Shown: positions 50,544 through 58,621 of the stretch, piece by piece
Position numbering within the stretch: the first letter of the stretch is position 1
How the letters are laid out: every line of letters starts with the position of its first letter
Source: Streptomyces lavendulae subsp. lavendulae
GTDB lineage: Bacteria > Actinomycetota > Actinomycetes > Streptomycetales > Streptomycetaceae
Length of the DNA stretch: 64,000 bases
Direction of reading: 5' to 3'
Assembly: GCF_002803845.1 (NCBI RefSeq)
Contig: NZ_CP024985.1
Coordinates: forward strand, 6,707,501-6,771,500
The notes under the pieces: generated by a model
Databases searched by the model: none
What the model saw: the letters and a program-made list of their open reading frames with translations, nothing else
What the model was told of the DNA's origin: nothing
Position numbers and translations under genes: made by a program

Positions 50544-51797
50544 ATGGCCGAACCGGCCGAGACGACGACCACAGGAGGCACCGCGCACCACCGGACAGCC
50601 CGCGCGGCCAGACCATCGGGCTTCTGGGTGGTGGGGACGGTCCTCGTCCTGCTGATGCTCTCCTCCTCCGTGCCCTCCGCCCTCTACGTGCTCTACCAGG
50701 AGAGGTGGGGCCTGTCCTCGGGGACCGTCACGGTGGTCTTCGCCGCCTACGCCGTCACCGTGCTCGCCGGACTGCTGCTGTTCGGCTCCCTCTCGGACAC
50801 CGTGGGCCGCCGGCCCGTCCTCGGGGCCGCGCTGGTCCTGGCGATCGTCTCCATGGGCCTGTTCGCCGGGGCCGGAGGACTCGGCCTGCTGCTCGCCGCC
50901 CGCGCCGTCCAGGGGCTGGCGGTGGGCCTGGCCACCGGGGCGATGGGCGCGGCCCTGCTGGAACTGAGCCCGCGCTCGCGGCCCGCGCTCGGCGCCCAGG
51001 TCAACAGCGCGGGACCGACCGTCGGCATCGGCCTCGGCGGGCTCGGGGCGGGACTCCTCGTCCAGTACGCGCCCGCCCCCACCGTGCTCAGCTACCTGCT
51101 CCTCGTGGGGGCCTTCGCGATCACCCTGATCGGGGTGGCGCGCATGTCCGAGAGCGCTCCCGGGGCGGGCGGCCGGCTCCGCGTGGTGCCGCACCGGATC
51201 CGGGTGCCGTCCGCCGCGCGAGGGCGGTTCGCGGTGCTGGTGCTGACCGTGGTCGCCGTCTGGACCGTCGGCGGCTTCTACCTCTCCCTGGGCCCACACC
51301 TGGCCCTCTCCCTGCTCCACAGCACCAACTACCTGGCCGGAGGCGCCACGGTGGCCCTGCTCGCGGGTGCGGCCACCGCCGCCCAGCTGCTGCTGGGCCG
51401 CACCGAGGCGCTCCGCACCGCCGTGCTCGGCCTGATCGGGCTGCTCCTCGGTCTCGCCCTGGTGCTGCTCGCGCTGGGCCTGGGCTCGGCCGCCGTGTTC
51501 CTCGTCGCCACCGCCGTCCTCGGCAGCGGCTGGGGAGCCGCCTTCCTCGGTTCCTTCCGCGCGCTCAGCGCCCTCGCCGACCCCGCGCACCGCGGCGAAC
51601 TGACCGCCGCCGTCTACGTGTTCGCGTACCTCGCCATGAGCGTCCCGGCGGTCCTCGCCGGACTGCTGACCAACATCCACGGCCTGCAGCGCACCTCGGT
51701 CGGCTTCATGGCCGCCGTCGCCGGAGTGTGCGCGCTGGCCCTGTTCACGACCCTGCGGCTGGTCTCCCGCACCAGGGCAGAGGGGAGCACGGTGTGA
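50544..51797 (+). CDS. MFS transporter
   Basis: 417 aa, about 12 transmembrane helices. The loop 2-3 motif A variant GSLSDTVGRRPVLGAAL indicates an MFS carrier, probably drug:H+ antiporter-like. The polar N-terminal tail is about 30 residues. It probably exports a product or imports a substrate of the operon. ATG 50544 follows AGGAGGAGGGGAG. The end overlaps the kinase gene by GTGA. Confidence 0.9.
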   Translation: MAEPAETTTTGGTAHHRTARAARPSGFWVVGTVLVLLMLSSSVPSALYVLYQERWGLSSGTVTVVFAAYAVTVLAGLLLFGSLSDTVGRRPVLGAALVLAIVSMGLFAGAGGLGLLLAARAVQGLAVGLATGAMGAALLELSPRSRPALGAQVNSAGPTVGIGLGGLGAGLLVQYAPAPTVLSYLLLVGAFAITLIGVARMSESAPGAGGRLRVVPHRIRVPSAARGRFAVLVLTVVAVWTVGGFYLSLGPHLALSLLHSTNYLAGGATVALLAGAATAAQLLLGRTEALRTAVLGLIGLLLGLALVLLALGLGSAAVFLVATAVLGSGWGAAFLGSFRALSALADPAHRGELTAAVYVFAYLAMSVPAVLAGLLTNIHGLQRTSVGFMAAVAGVCALALFTTLRLVSRTRAEGSTV

Positions 51798-53266
51798 CCG
51801 GAGCGGCGATGGACGCCACGGAGCTGAGGTCCGCCCTGTACGGGCTGGAGATCTTCGCGGGGCTCACCGGGGAACAGCTGGACTGGCTCGTCTCGGTTTC
51901 CGAACCGCGGGTCCTCGGGGACGGGGACGTCCTCTTCCGCGACGGGGAGGAGGCGACCGGCTTCCACGTCCTGCTCTCCGGGGGCCTCGTGGTCACCAAG
52001 GTGGTCGACGGCCGGGAGGAGGTCCTGACCCGGCACTCCACGCAGGAGGGCGGGGCCGTCGCCGAGGAGCACGACGGCAAACCCTCCGCCGCCCACCGCT
52101 TCACCGGGGAGCTGCCCCTGCTCACGGAGGGCTCCTACGTGGCCACCGCGGCCGCCAGCGGGCCCGCGACCACCGTCGTGGCCTACCCGAAGCCGGTGTT
52201 CTTCGAGATGCTGACCCGCTGCCACGGAGTGGCGGCCGTGCTGCTGCCCGTCCTGGCCTGGCGGATCAAGTCCTCCGAGGTCCAGGCGCGCAAGAGGGCC
52301 ACCGTGGAGGCGCTGGGCACCCTCGCCGCGGGGCTCGCGCACGAGCTGAACAACCCGGCCGCCGCCGTGGCGCGGGCCGCGCAGGAACTGGAGCCGGCCC
52401 TGGAGCGGCTGACCGGGACCGCGTACGCCTGGGGCGCGGCCGCCACGGGCGCGGAGCGCTCCGTACTGGACCGCCTCGCCGGGGAACTCGACAAGCTCCC
52501 GCCGCCCGGGACCACCGATCCGCTCGCCCAGGCGGACGCCGAGGAGGAGATCGCCGAGTGGGCCGGGGCGGCGGGCGCCGAACACCCCGGGCTGCTCGGT
52601 TCGGGCGCCGCCGACCTGGGGCTGGACCCGGACTGGCTGCCGGCCCGGCTGGAGGAGGTCGGCGACACCGCCCTGCCCGCCGCCCTGGACCACCTGGCGG
52701 CGCTGCTGGAGGCCCGCTCGCTGGCCGCCGAACTGCGCGCCGCGGGCCCCCGGATCTCCCAGCTGGTGGCCGCCACCCGGGACTACGCCAACCTCGACCG
52801 GGCCCCCGAGCAGCGGTTCGCGGTCACCGACGGCCTGGAGAACACCCTGGTCGTGCTGCGGTCCAAGCTGGCGGGCATCACCATCGTGCGCGCCTACGAC
52901 CCGGACCTGCCCGATCTCACCGGCTACCCGGGCGAGTTGAACCAGGTGTGGACCAACCTGGTGGACAACGCCGCCGAGGCGATGGAGGGCGCGGGCGTGC
53001 TCACCCTGCGGGCGCGCGCCGAGGGGGTCTGCATGGTCGTGGAGATCGCCGACACCGGGCGGGGGATCCCCGAGGACGTCCTGCCGCGGATCTTCGAACC
53101 CTTCTACACCACCAAGGACGTGGGGAAGGGCACGGGCCTGGGGCTGCACCTCAGCTACCGGATCGTGACCCAGCGCCACCACGGGTCGATCGCGGCCCGT
53201 TCCCGTCCGGGCGAGACCCGGATGGTCGTCCGCCTGCCGCTCGCGCCGGCGGCCGCCGAACACTGA
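51794..53266 (+). CDS. Soluble sensor histidine kinase with N-terminal cNMP-binding domain
   Basis: 490 aa, no transmembrane segment. A Crp-like cyclic-nucleotide-binding domain lies at about residues 17-150 (LEIFAGLTGEQLDWLV). The phospho-acceptor H183 is in AAGLAHELNNPAA. The ATPase domain has NLVDNAAEAMEG, ADTGRGIPEDVLPRIFEPFY and GKGTGLGLHLSY. There is no response regulator gene next to it. Neutral ligand of the N-terminal domain is unknown. GTG 51794 is preferred over ATG 51809: GGGGAG is 6 nt upstream and it overlaps the MFS stop. Confidence 0.92.
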   Translation: MTGAAMDATELRSALYGLEIFAGLTGEQLDWLVSVSEPRVLGDGDVLFRDGEEATGFHVLLSGGLVVTKVVDGREEVLTRHSTQEGGAVAEEHDGKPSAAHRFTGELPLLTEGSYVATAAASGPATTVVAYPKPVFFEMLTRCHGVAAVLLPVLAWRIKSSEVQARKRATVEALGTLAAGLAHELNNPAAAVARAAQELEPALERLTGTAYAWGAAATGAERSVLDRLAGELDKLPPPGTTDPLAQADAEEEIAEWAGAAGAEHPGLLGSGAADLGLDPDWLPARLEEVGDTALPAALDHLAALLEARSLAAELRAAGPRISQLVAATRDYANLDRAPEQRFAVTDGLENTLVVLRSKLAGITIVRAYDPDLPDLTGYPGELNQVWTNLVDNAAEAMEGAGVLTLRARAEGVCMVVEIADTGRGIPEDVLPRIFEPFYTTKDVGKGTGLGLHLSYRIVTQRHHGSIAARSRPGETRMVVRLPLAPAAAEH

Positions 53267-53270
53267 CCGC

Positions 53271-53305
53271 CACCAGTCCATCCGTCACCAGTCCATCCGT
53301 CACCA
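53271..53305. repeat. 15-bp tandem repeat
   Basis: CACCAGTCCATCCGT occurs twice in tandem (53271-53285, 53286-53300), then CACCA begins a third copy. It lies in the 94-bp gap between the kinase gene and the last NTF2-like gene. Confidence 0.75.
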
Positions 53306-53360
53306 CGTACCCGTGCCGGCCGACCCGCTGTCAGCCGGATGTCAGGAAAGGGAGTCGAAC

Positions 53361-53702
53361 ATGGCCAAGTACGACATCGCCACGCTGCACCCCGTCTTCG
53401 TCCGCCAGATGGAGGCGCTGGCCGCGCTGGACATCGAGGCGGTGATGAAGAACTACACCGAGGACGCCGTCCTGCTCCGCTTCGAGGGCGCCTCGGTCGG
53501 CATCGAGGCCGTTCGCGAGACGTTCACCGGCTATCTCACGGTGAAGCCCACGCTGGTCGAACTGCAGGAGTACATCGAGACGGAGGACACCATCTTCTAT
53601 CGGGCGATCATGAACCTGAACGGCGAGCCTGAGCACGCGTTCGGGACACTGGTGGTCCGCGATGGCCGGATCTGGCGCCAGACCGCCGGATTCGGCGGCT
53701 GA
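53361..53702 (+). CDS. NTF2-like (SnoaL-type) protein D
   Basis: 113 aa. MEALAALDIEAVMKNYTEDA, SVGIEAVRETF and HAFGTLVVRDGRIWRQTAGF are standard. Distinct from the trio at 32.5-33.8 kb. ATG 53361 follows AAGGGAG. Last gene before the terminator. Confidence 0.87.
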   Translation: MAKYDIATLHPVFVRQMEALAALDIEAVMKNYTEDAVLLRFEGASVGIEAVRETFTGYLTVKPTLVELQEYIETEDTIFYRAIMNLNGEPEHAFGTLVVRDGRIWRQTAGFGG

Positions 53703-53721
53703 CGGCCCTTTCCTGGGTAGC

Positions 53722-53764
53722 GTGTGCGGGGAGGGTGCAGGGCGTGGGCCCTCCCCGCACACGT
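53722..53764 (+). terminator. Terminator at the end of the 24-gene operon
   Basis: A perfect 15-bp stem, CGTGTGCGGGGAGGG (53722-53736) with CCCTCCCCGCACACG (53750-53764), 13-nt loop. It is 19 nt after the last NTF2-like gene. Confidence 0.8.
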
Positions 53765-53795
53765 GAATGATTCGGTGAAGGGGAGGCCGCGGGCC

Positions 53796-54440
53796 ATGGA
53801 GCAGGAAACCAACCGGGTGGAGGCGTTCAGCGACGGCGTATTCGCCATCGTGATCACCATTCTGGTGCTGGAGTTAAAGGTTCCGGAAGAGCAGGGCTCG
53901 GCCCTGTGGCACGGACTCTGGGAGCAATGGCCGCACTACGCCGCATATCTCGTGAGTTTCCTCATCATCGGTGTGATGTGGGTGAATCACCACACGATCT
54001 TCAGCCACCTCAAGCGGGTCGACCGGCCGCTGTTGTTCCTGAATCTCCTGGTGTTGATGGTGGTGTCGGTGATTCCGTACACGACCAACGTCCTCGCCGA
54101 GCACCTCACGGACGGGGAATCGGCCAACGTGGCCGCGATCCTCTACAGTTCGTGGACCGTCGTGTACGCTCTCGCCTTCCTGGGCTTCTGGTGGTACGTC
54201 ACCCAGGTCGGTCATCTCTTCCACGAAAAGGTCGACAAAGAGGGTGCCCGGGCCACCCGGGTGCGATTCGGACTGGGTGCGGTCGCCTACCCCTTGACCG
54301 TGCTTCTGTCCTTCTTCTCGGCACCTCTCACTCTCGTCGCACACTTTCTGATCGCGCTCTACTATGCGGCGAACCAGATCCCGATCCCGCTCGTGGTAGA
54401 GGAAGAGCGGCTCGAATCTGCCGGCGACCTCAGGAAGTAG
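53796..54440 (+). CDS. TMEM175-family (DUF1211) potassium channel-like membrane protein
   Basis: 214 aa, six predicted transmembrane helices, one TMEM175 repeat. The family signature RVEAFSDGVFAIVITILVLE opens helix 1. Bacterial members are tetrameric, K+-permeable channels. ATG 53796 follows GGGGAGG. It has its own region after the operon terminator. The gene has markedly lower G/C at third positions than its neighbours, e.g. around 53820-54080. Confidence 0.9.
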   Translation: MEQETNRVEAFSDGVFAIVITILVLELKVPEEQGSALWHGLWEQWPHYAAYLVSFLIIGVMWVNHHTIFSHLKRVDRPLLFLNLLVLMVVSVIPYTTNVLAEHLTDGESANVAAILYSSWTVVYALAFLGFWWYVTQVGHLFHEKVDKEGARATRVRFGLGAVAYPLTVLLSFFSAPLTLVAHFLIALYYAANQIPIPLVVEEERLESAGDLRK

Positions 54441-54458
54441 CCGCCCGGACCTACGGCC

Positions 54459-54482
54459 GTTCTGTGCGGTCAAGTAGGGTAA
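54459..54482 (+). promoter_or_regulatory. SigB-like promoter candidate
   Basis: GTTC (54459-54462), a 14-bp spacer and GGGTAA (54477-54482) resemble the Streptomyces stress sigma consensus GNNT-N14-16-GGGTAY, with one mismatch in each box. It lies 31 bp before the transposase-like gene. Confidence 0.3.
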
Positions 54483-54513
54483 AGGATCTAGCTGGTCGCG
54501 GGGGAGGCACCAG

Positions 54514-55806
54514 ATGGCGCGCGTAGTCCTTCCGGAGGATTCCATCAAGGAAATCTCCGATTTGATCGACGTACTGATCTCGCTTTTCTTCGAATCCTTA
54601 CCCCGGCGGGACCAGCGAAACTGGGCCCGCGTTTATCTGAACGGTCTGGTGCGGACCACCGGGAAGAAAACAATCCGTAACATCGCCGGAACAGGGGCCA
54701 GTTCCGTCGAACAGAGCCTCCAGCAGTTCATCAGCAAGTCCCCCTGGGACTGGACCCCCGTGCGCCGCTCCCTCGCCCAGCACCTGGAACGCACCGCCCA
54801 GCGCCCGCTGGCCTGGGTCGTACAGCCCATGGTCATAGAGAAGGCCGGCGACCGCTCCGTCGGAGTCGGCCGCCAGTTCGTCCCCCAGCTCGGCCGCACC
54901 GCCAACTGTCAGCAGGCGGGCGGGATCTGGCTCGCCTCCAGCGAGGCCAGCTTCCCCGTCGAATGGACCCTCACCCTCCCCGGGCCCTGGACCAGCGAAC
55001 TGCTGCGCCGCCGCCGGGCCGGCATCCCCGACACGGCACGCTCCCTCACCCCCGCGCAGGACGCCGTCCACGCCGTCCAGCGCATGGCCGCGACCTGGCA
55101 GCTCCAGCGCCGCCCGGTCGTCATGGAGGTCTCCAACACCGACCTGCCCCAGACCATCGAGGCCTTCGCGCTCCAGGACATCCCCTTCGTCCTCAAGGTC
55201 GACGGCTCCCTGCCCGTCTCCTTCGGCGGCGCGGGCCGCCACAAGCCCGGGCCGCACACAGCGCCCGCCCGCGAGCTCATCGACTCGCTGCGCTCCCAGC
55301 GCCGGGTCGTCGAATGGACCCGGCACGGCCGCGCCGAGGGAGCGGTGACCCTGCTCACCTCGGCCCCCATCCTCGCGACCCCCGGCGAGGACCGGCCCGC
55401 CCCCGCACCGCCCACCCCGCTGCTGCTCGTGGGAGCCTGGACCGAAGCCGCCCTGCTGCCCTCCGAGTTCTGGATCACCAACATCGGGGACCGGCCCCTC
55501 GCCCAGCTCTTCCTGCTCGCCAAGCTCACCGACCGGGTGGCCCTGGACTTCACCGAGACCTGCGAACCCGTCGGCATCCGGGACTTCGAGGGCCGCTCCT
55601 TCCGCGGCTGGCACCACCACGCCACCCTCGCGAGCGTCGCCCACGCCGCCCGGCTGCTCAGCACCGGCGGACGGCACCCCGACCCCGTGCCCCTGACGGC
55701 CGCCCCCGCCCGCTACCCGGGCGCACCGGCCGCCAGACCGCCCGCCGTACTCCCCCCGCGACCGCTGATCCCCGGGCAGTCGCCGCGCAGAGCCGTCATC
55801 CGCTGA
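54514..55806 (+). CDS. Domesticated, catalytically degenerate IS701-type transposase
   Basis: 430 aa. It retains the IS701 architecture: NWARVYLNGLVRTTGKKTIR, SLQQFISKSPWDW, SVGVGRQF and EGRSFRGWHHHATL, the last carrying the third catalytic Glu. The first catalytic Asp (IDDT in active members) is replaced (VVQPMVIEKAG), and the second sits in a changed context (VVMEVSNTDL). The C terminus is Pro-rich. No flanking inverted repeats or target duplication are seen. It shares a base with xdhC, so it is now transcribed as a host gene; DNA binding may be its remaining role (inference). Confidence 0.82.
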   Translation: MARVVLPEDSIKEISDLIDVLISLFFESLPRRDQRNWARVYLNGLVRTTGKKTIRNIAGTGASSVEQSLQQFISKSPWDWTPVRRSLAQHLERTAQRPLAWVVQPMVIEKAGDRSVGVGRQFVPQLGRTANCQQAGGIWLASSEASFPVEWTLTLPGPWTSELLRRRRAGIPDTARSLTPAQDAVHAVQRMAATWQLQRRPVVMEVSNTDLPQTIEAFALQDIPFVLKVDGSLPVSFGGAGRHKPGPHTAPARELIDSLRSQRRVVEWTRHGRAEGAVTLLTSAPILATPGEDRPAPAPPTPLLLVGAWTEAALLPSEFWITNIGDRPLAQLFLLAKLTDRVALDFTETCEPVGIRDFEGRSFRGWHHHATLASVAHAARLLSTGGRHPDPVPLTAAPARYPGAPAARPPAVLPPRPLIPGQSPRRAVIR

Positions 55807-56963
55807 TGCTCGACATCGCCCCGGCCCTGCGGACCTGGTGCGCCGAGCGGCGGGAGTTCGCGCTGGCCACCGTGGTCTCCGTCAGCGGCAGCGCACCGCG
55901 CGGACCCGGCGCCTCCCTCGCCGTGGACGCCGCCGGCACCGCCCTCGGCTCCCTCTCCGGTGGCTGTGTGGAGTCGGCCGTGCACGAGCTGTGCCTGGAG
56001 GCCATAGCCTCCGGCAAGGGCGGCGTGCACCGCTTCGGCTACAGCGACGACGACGCCTTCGCGGTCGGGCTGACCTGCGGCGGGATCCTGGACGTGCTGG
56101 TCACCCCGGTGCGCGGGCAGGACCCCGTACGACCCGTGCTCGGCTCCGTGCTCGACGCCGCCGCCGACGGGACGCGGGTCGCCCTCGCCCGCGTGGTCAG
56201 CGGCCCGCCCGGACAGTTCGGGCAGGCCCTGGCCGTCCACGCCGACGGCACCTGCGTGGGCGGTCTCAGCGGCGGCGCGGCCCTGGACCGGGCCGCCGCC
56301 GAACGGGTACGGGCCCTGCTGCTCGCCGGCCGCACCGGCACCGCCGAGCTGGGCACCGCCGGCGGGCTGTGCGGGGAGCCGCTGACCCTGCTGGTCGAAT
56401 CCGCCGCGGAACCGCCCCGGCTGATCGTCTACGGGGCCGTTGACTTCGCCTCCGCCCTGGCCCGGATGGGCGCCTTCCTCGGACACCGGGTCACGGTGTG
56501 TGACGCCCGGCCCGTCTTCGCCACCCCGCAGCGCTTCCCCGGCGCCGACGAGGTGATCGTGGACTGGCCGCACCGGCACCTGGCCGCGGAACACGACGCC
56601 GGGCGCCTGGACACCCGTACGGCCGTGTGCGTACTGACCCACGACGCCAAGTTCGACGTACCGGTCCTCGCGCTGGCCCTGCGGCTGCCCCTGGCCTACG
56701 TCGGCGCCATGGGCTCGCGCCGCACCCACGCCGAACGCGCCGCCCGGCTGCGCGCCGAGGGGGTGACCGAGGCCGAACTGGCCCGGCTCAGATCGCCGAT
56801 CGGCCTGGACCTGGGCGGGCGCACCCCCGAGGAGACGGCCCTGTCCATCGCCGCCGAGTTCACCGCCCTGCGCCACGGGGCCCCCGCCACGCCCCTCACC
56901 GGAGGCCGCCGGCCCCTGCACCGGACGGCCCCTTTCCGGGCCCCCGGGACCAAGGTCCCGTAG
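55806..56963 (+). CDS. XdhC/CoxI-family molybdenum cofactor maturation protein
   Basis: 385 aa. The N-terminal XdhC domain has VVSVSGSAPRGPGASL and SLSGGCVESAV. The C-terminal Rossmann domain has VYGAVDFASALARMGAF and YVGAMGSRRTHAERAARL. These proteins protect and insert the sulfurated molybdenum cofactor into xanthine-dehydrogenase-type enzymes. The only such enzyme in the window is encoded at 46570-50506, so it is the likely client. ATG 55806 shares one base with the transposase-like gene's stop. Confidence 0.9.
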   Translation: MLDIAPALRTWCAERREFALATVVSVSGSAPRGPGASLAVDAAGTALGSLSGGCVESAVHELCLEAIASGKGGVHRFGYSDDDAFAVGLTCGGILDVLVTPVRGQDPVRPVLGSVLDAAADGTRVALARVVSGPPGQFGQALAVHADGTCVGGLSGGAALDRAAAERVRALLLAGRTGTAELGTAGGLCGEPLTLLVESAAEPPRLIVYGAVDFASALARMGAFLGHRVTVCDARPVFATPQRFPGADEVIVDWPHRHLAAEHDAGRLDTRTAVCVLTHDAKFDVPVLALALRLPLAYVGAMGSRRTHAERAARLRAEGVTEAELARLRSPIGLDLGGRTPEETALSIAAEFTALRHGAPATPLTGGRRPLHRTAPFRAPGTKVP

Positions 56964-57040
56964 GAAGCGACCAAGCGGCCCGGTATGTCCTGGACGATCG
57001 GCCCGGGCGGCATGAACCCCCGGACATGGGAGAATGAAGT

Positions 57041-57111
57041 ACGTGCGTTTCCTCGGCTGACCCGTCGAGGTACCTCCGATCGACTGGGAAGTTCAGCACG
57101 TGCGTTTCCTC
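57041..57111 (+). repeat. Duplicated guaB1 initiation region with micro-ORF
   Basis: ACGTGCGTTTCCTC occurs at 57041-57054 and at 57098-57111; the second copy is the guaB1 start (GTG 57100). The first copy opens a five-codon frame GTG CGT TTC CTC GGC TGA (57043-57060), Met-Arg-Phe-Leu-Gly, repeating the first four residues of GuaB1. GAGAAT (57030-57035) lies about 7 nt ahead, so a transcript starting at 57043 would be leaderless for the micro-ORF. It may be a regulatory leader peptide or a remnant of a start-site duplication. Confidence 0.5.
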
Positions 57112-58542
57112 AATGACCTGAAGCCGCCGTACGACCTGACGTACGACGATGTGTTCATGGTGCCGAGTCGCTCCGCGGTCGGCTCCCGCCAGGGCGTCGA
57201 CCTCTCCTCGCCCGACGGCACCGGCACGACCATTCCGCTCGTCGTGGCGAACATGACCGCCATCGCGGGCCGCCGCATGGCGGAGACCGTCGCGCGCCGC
57301 GGTGGAATCGTCGTCATCCCCCAGGACATCCCGATCGAGGTCGTCACCGACGTCATCTCCTGGGTCAAGACCCGCCACCTCGTGCTCGACACCCCGATCA
57401 CCCTGGCGCCCACGCAGACCGTCGCCGACGCGCTGTCCCTGCTGCCCAAGCGGGCGCACGGCGCGGGCGTCGTCGTCGACGACGAGGGCCGCCCGGTCGG
57501 CGTCGTCACCGACCACGACCTGAGCGGCGTCGACCGCTTCACCCAGCTCTCCGAGGTCATGTCGAAGGAGCTGCTGCTCATCGACGCCGACATGGACCCG
57601 CGCGACGCCTTCAACCAGCTCGACGCCGGCCACCGCAAGCTGGCCCCCGCCGTGGACAAGGACGGCCGGCTCGTCGGCATCCTCACCCGCAAGGGCGCCC
57701 TGCGCGCCACCCTGTACACCCCGGCCACCGACGCCGACGGCAAGCTGCGCATCGCCGCCGCCGTCGGCATCAACGGCGACTTCGTGGGCAAGGCCAAGCA
57801 GCTGCTCGACGCCGGCGTGGACACGCTCGTCATCGACACCGCGCACGGCCACCAGGAATCGATGATCAACGCGATCAAGGCCGTCCGCGCGCTGGACCCC
57901 GAGGTCCCGATCGTGGCCGGCAACATCGTCGCCGCCGAGGGCGTCAAGGACCTCATCGACGCCGGCGCCGACATCATCAAGGTCGGTGTGGGCCCCGGCG
58001 CCATGTGCACCACCCGCATGATGACCGGCGTGGGCCGCCCGCAGTTCTCCGCGGTCCTGGAGTGCGCGGCCGAGGCGAAGAAGTACGGCAAGCACGTGTG
58101 GGCCGACGGCGGCGTCCGTCACCCGCGCGACGTGGCCATGGCGCTCGCCGCCGGTGCCTCCAACGTCATGATCGGCTCCTGGTTCGCCGGTACGTACGAG
58201 TCCCCGGGCGACCTCCAGCAGTCGGCCGACGGCCGCCTGTACAAGGAGTCCTTCGGCATGGCCTCGGCGCGCGCCGTGCGCAACCGGACCTCCGAGGAGT
58301 CGGCCTACGACCGCGCCCGCAAGGCGCTGTTCGAGGAGGGCATCTCCACCTCGCGCATGTTCCTCGACCCGGCGCGGCCGGGCGTGGAGGACCTGATCGA
58401 CTCGATCATCGCGGGCGTCCGCTCCTCCTGCACCTACGCCGGTGCCGGCTCCCTCGCGGAGTTCGAGGAGAAGGCGGTCGTCGGCATCCAGTCCGCGGCG
58501 GGCTACGCCGAGGGCAAGCCGCTGCACGCCAGCTGGAGCTAG
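57100..58542 (+). CDS. guaB1: GuaB1-type IMPDH/GMP reductase family protein with CBS domains
   Basis: 480 aa TIM barrel with a CBS pair inserted at about residues 95-210 (HGAGVVVDDEGRPVGVVT, KLAPAVDKDGRLVGILT). C303 lies in VGPGAMCTTRMMTGVGRPQ; the TGVG-PQ context matches GMP reductases more than IMP dehydrogenases. From memory, mycobacterial GuaB1 proteins are GMP reductases (GMP to IMP with NADPH), with CBS domains binding ATP/GTP. GTG 57100 gives the family N terminus RFLNDLKPPYDLTYDDV. An older name would be IMPDH-related protein. Confidence 0.9.
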   Translation: MRFLNDLKPPYDLTYDDVFMVPSRSAVGSRQGVDLSSPDGTGTTIPLVVANMTAIAGRRMAETVARRGGIVVIPQDIPIEVVTDVISWVKTRHLVLDTPITLAPTQTVADALSLLPKRAHGAGVVVDDEGRPVGVVTDHDLSGVDRFTQLSEVMSKELLLIDADMDPRDAFNQLDAGHRKLAPAVDKDGRLVGILTRKGALRATLYTPATDADGKLRIAAAVGINGDFVGKAKQLLDAGVDTLVIDTAHGHQESMINAIKAVRALDPEVPIVAGNIVAAEGVKDLIDAGADIIKVGVGPGAMCTTRMMTGVGRPQFSAVLECAAEAKKYGKHVWADGGVRHPRDVAMALAAGASNVMIGSWFAGTYESPGDLQQSADGRLYKESFGMASARAVRNRTSEESAYDRARKALFEEGISTSRMFLDPARPGVEDLIDSIIAGVRSSCTYAGAGSLAEFEEKAVVGIQSAAGYAEGKPLHASWS

Positions 58543-58549
58543 TCCCCGT

Positions 58550-58594
58550 CCGGTGGCCCCGGCCCGCCCCACACGGGCGGCCCGGGGCCACCGG
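58550..58594. terminator. Bidirectional hairpin between guaB1 and the histidine kinase
   Basis: A 20-bp stem with one mismatch: 58550-58569 pairs with 58575-58594 around the loop CACAC. It lies 7 nt after the guaB1 stop and before the minus-strand kinase stop at 58622. Confidence 0.85.
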
Positions 58595-58621
58595 CGTACC
58601 CGCCCGCTTCCCGCCCTCCGG

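Noticed and set aside
54514..55806. Active insertion sequence of the IS701 family
   Set aside because: Catalytic Asp residues are lost or altered, no flanking inverted repeats or target duplication seen, and the gene is fused by overlap to xdhC.
57100..58542. IMP dehydrogenase (guaB)
   Set aside because: The loop after the catalytic Cys (TTRMMTGVGRPQ) and the overall GuaB1-type sequence fit GMP reductase-like proteins better.
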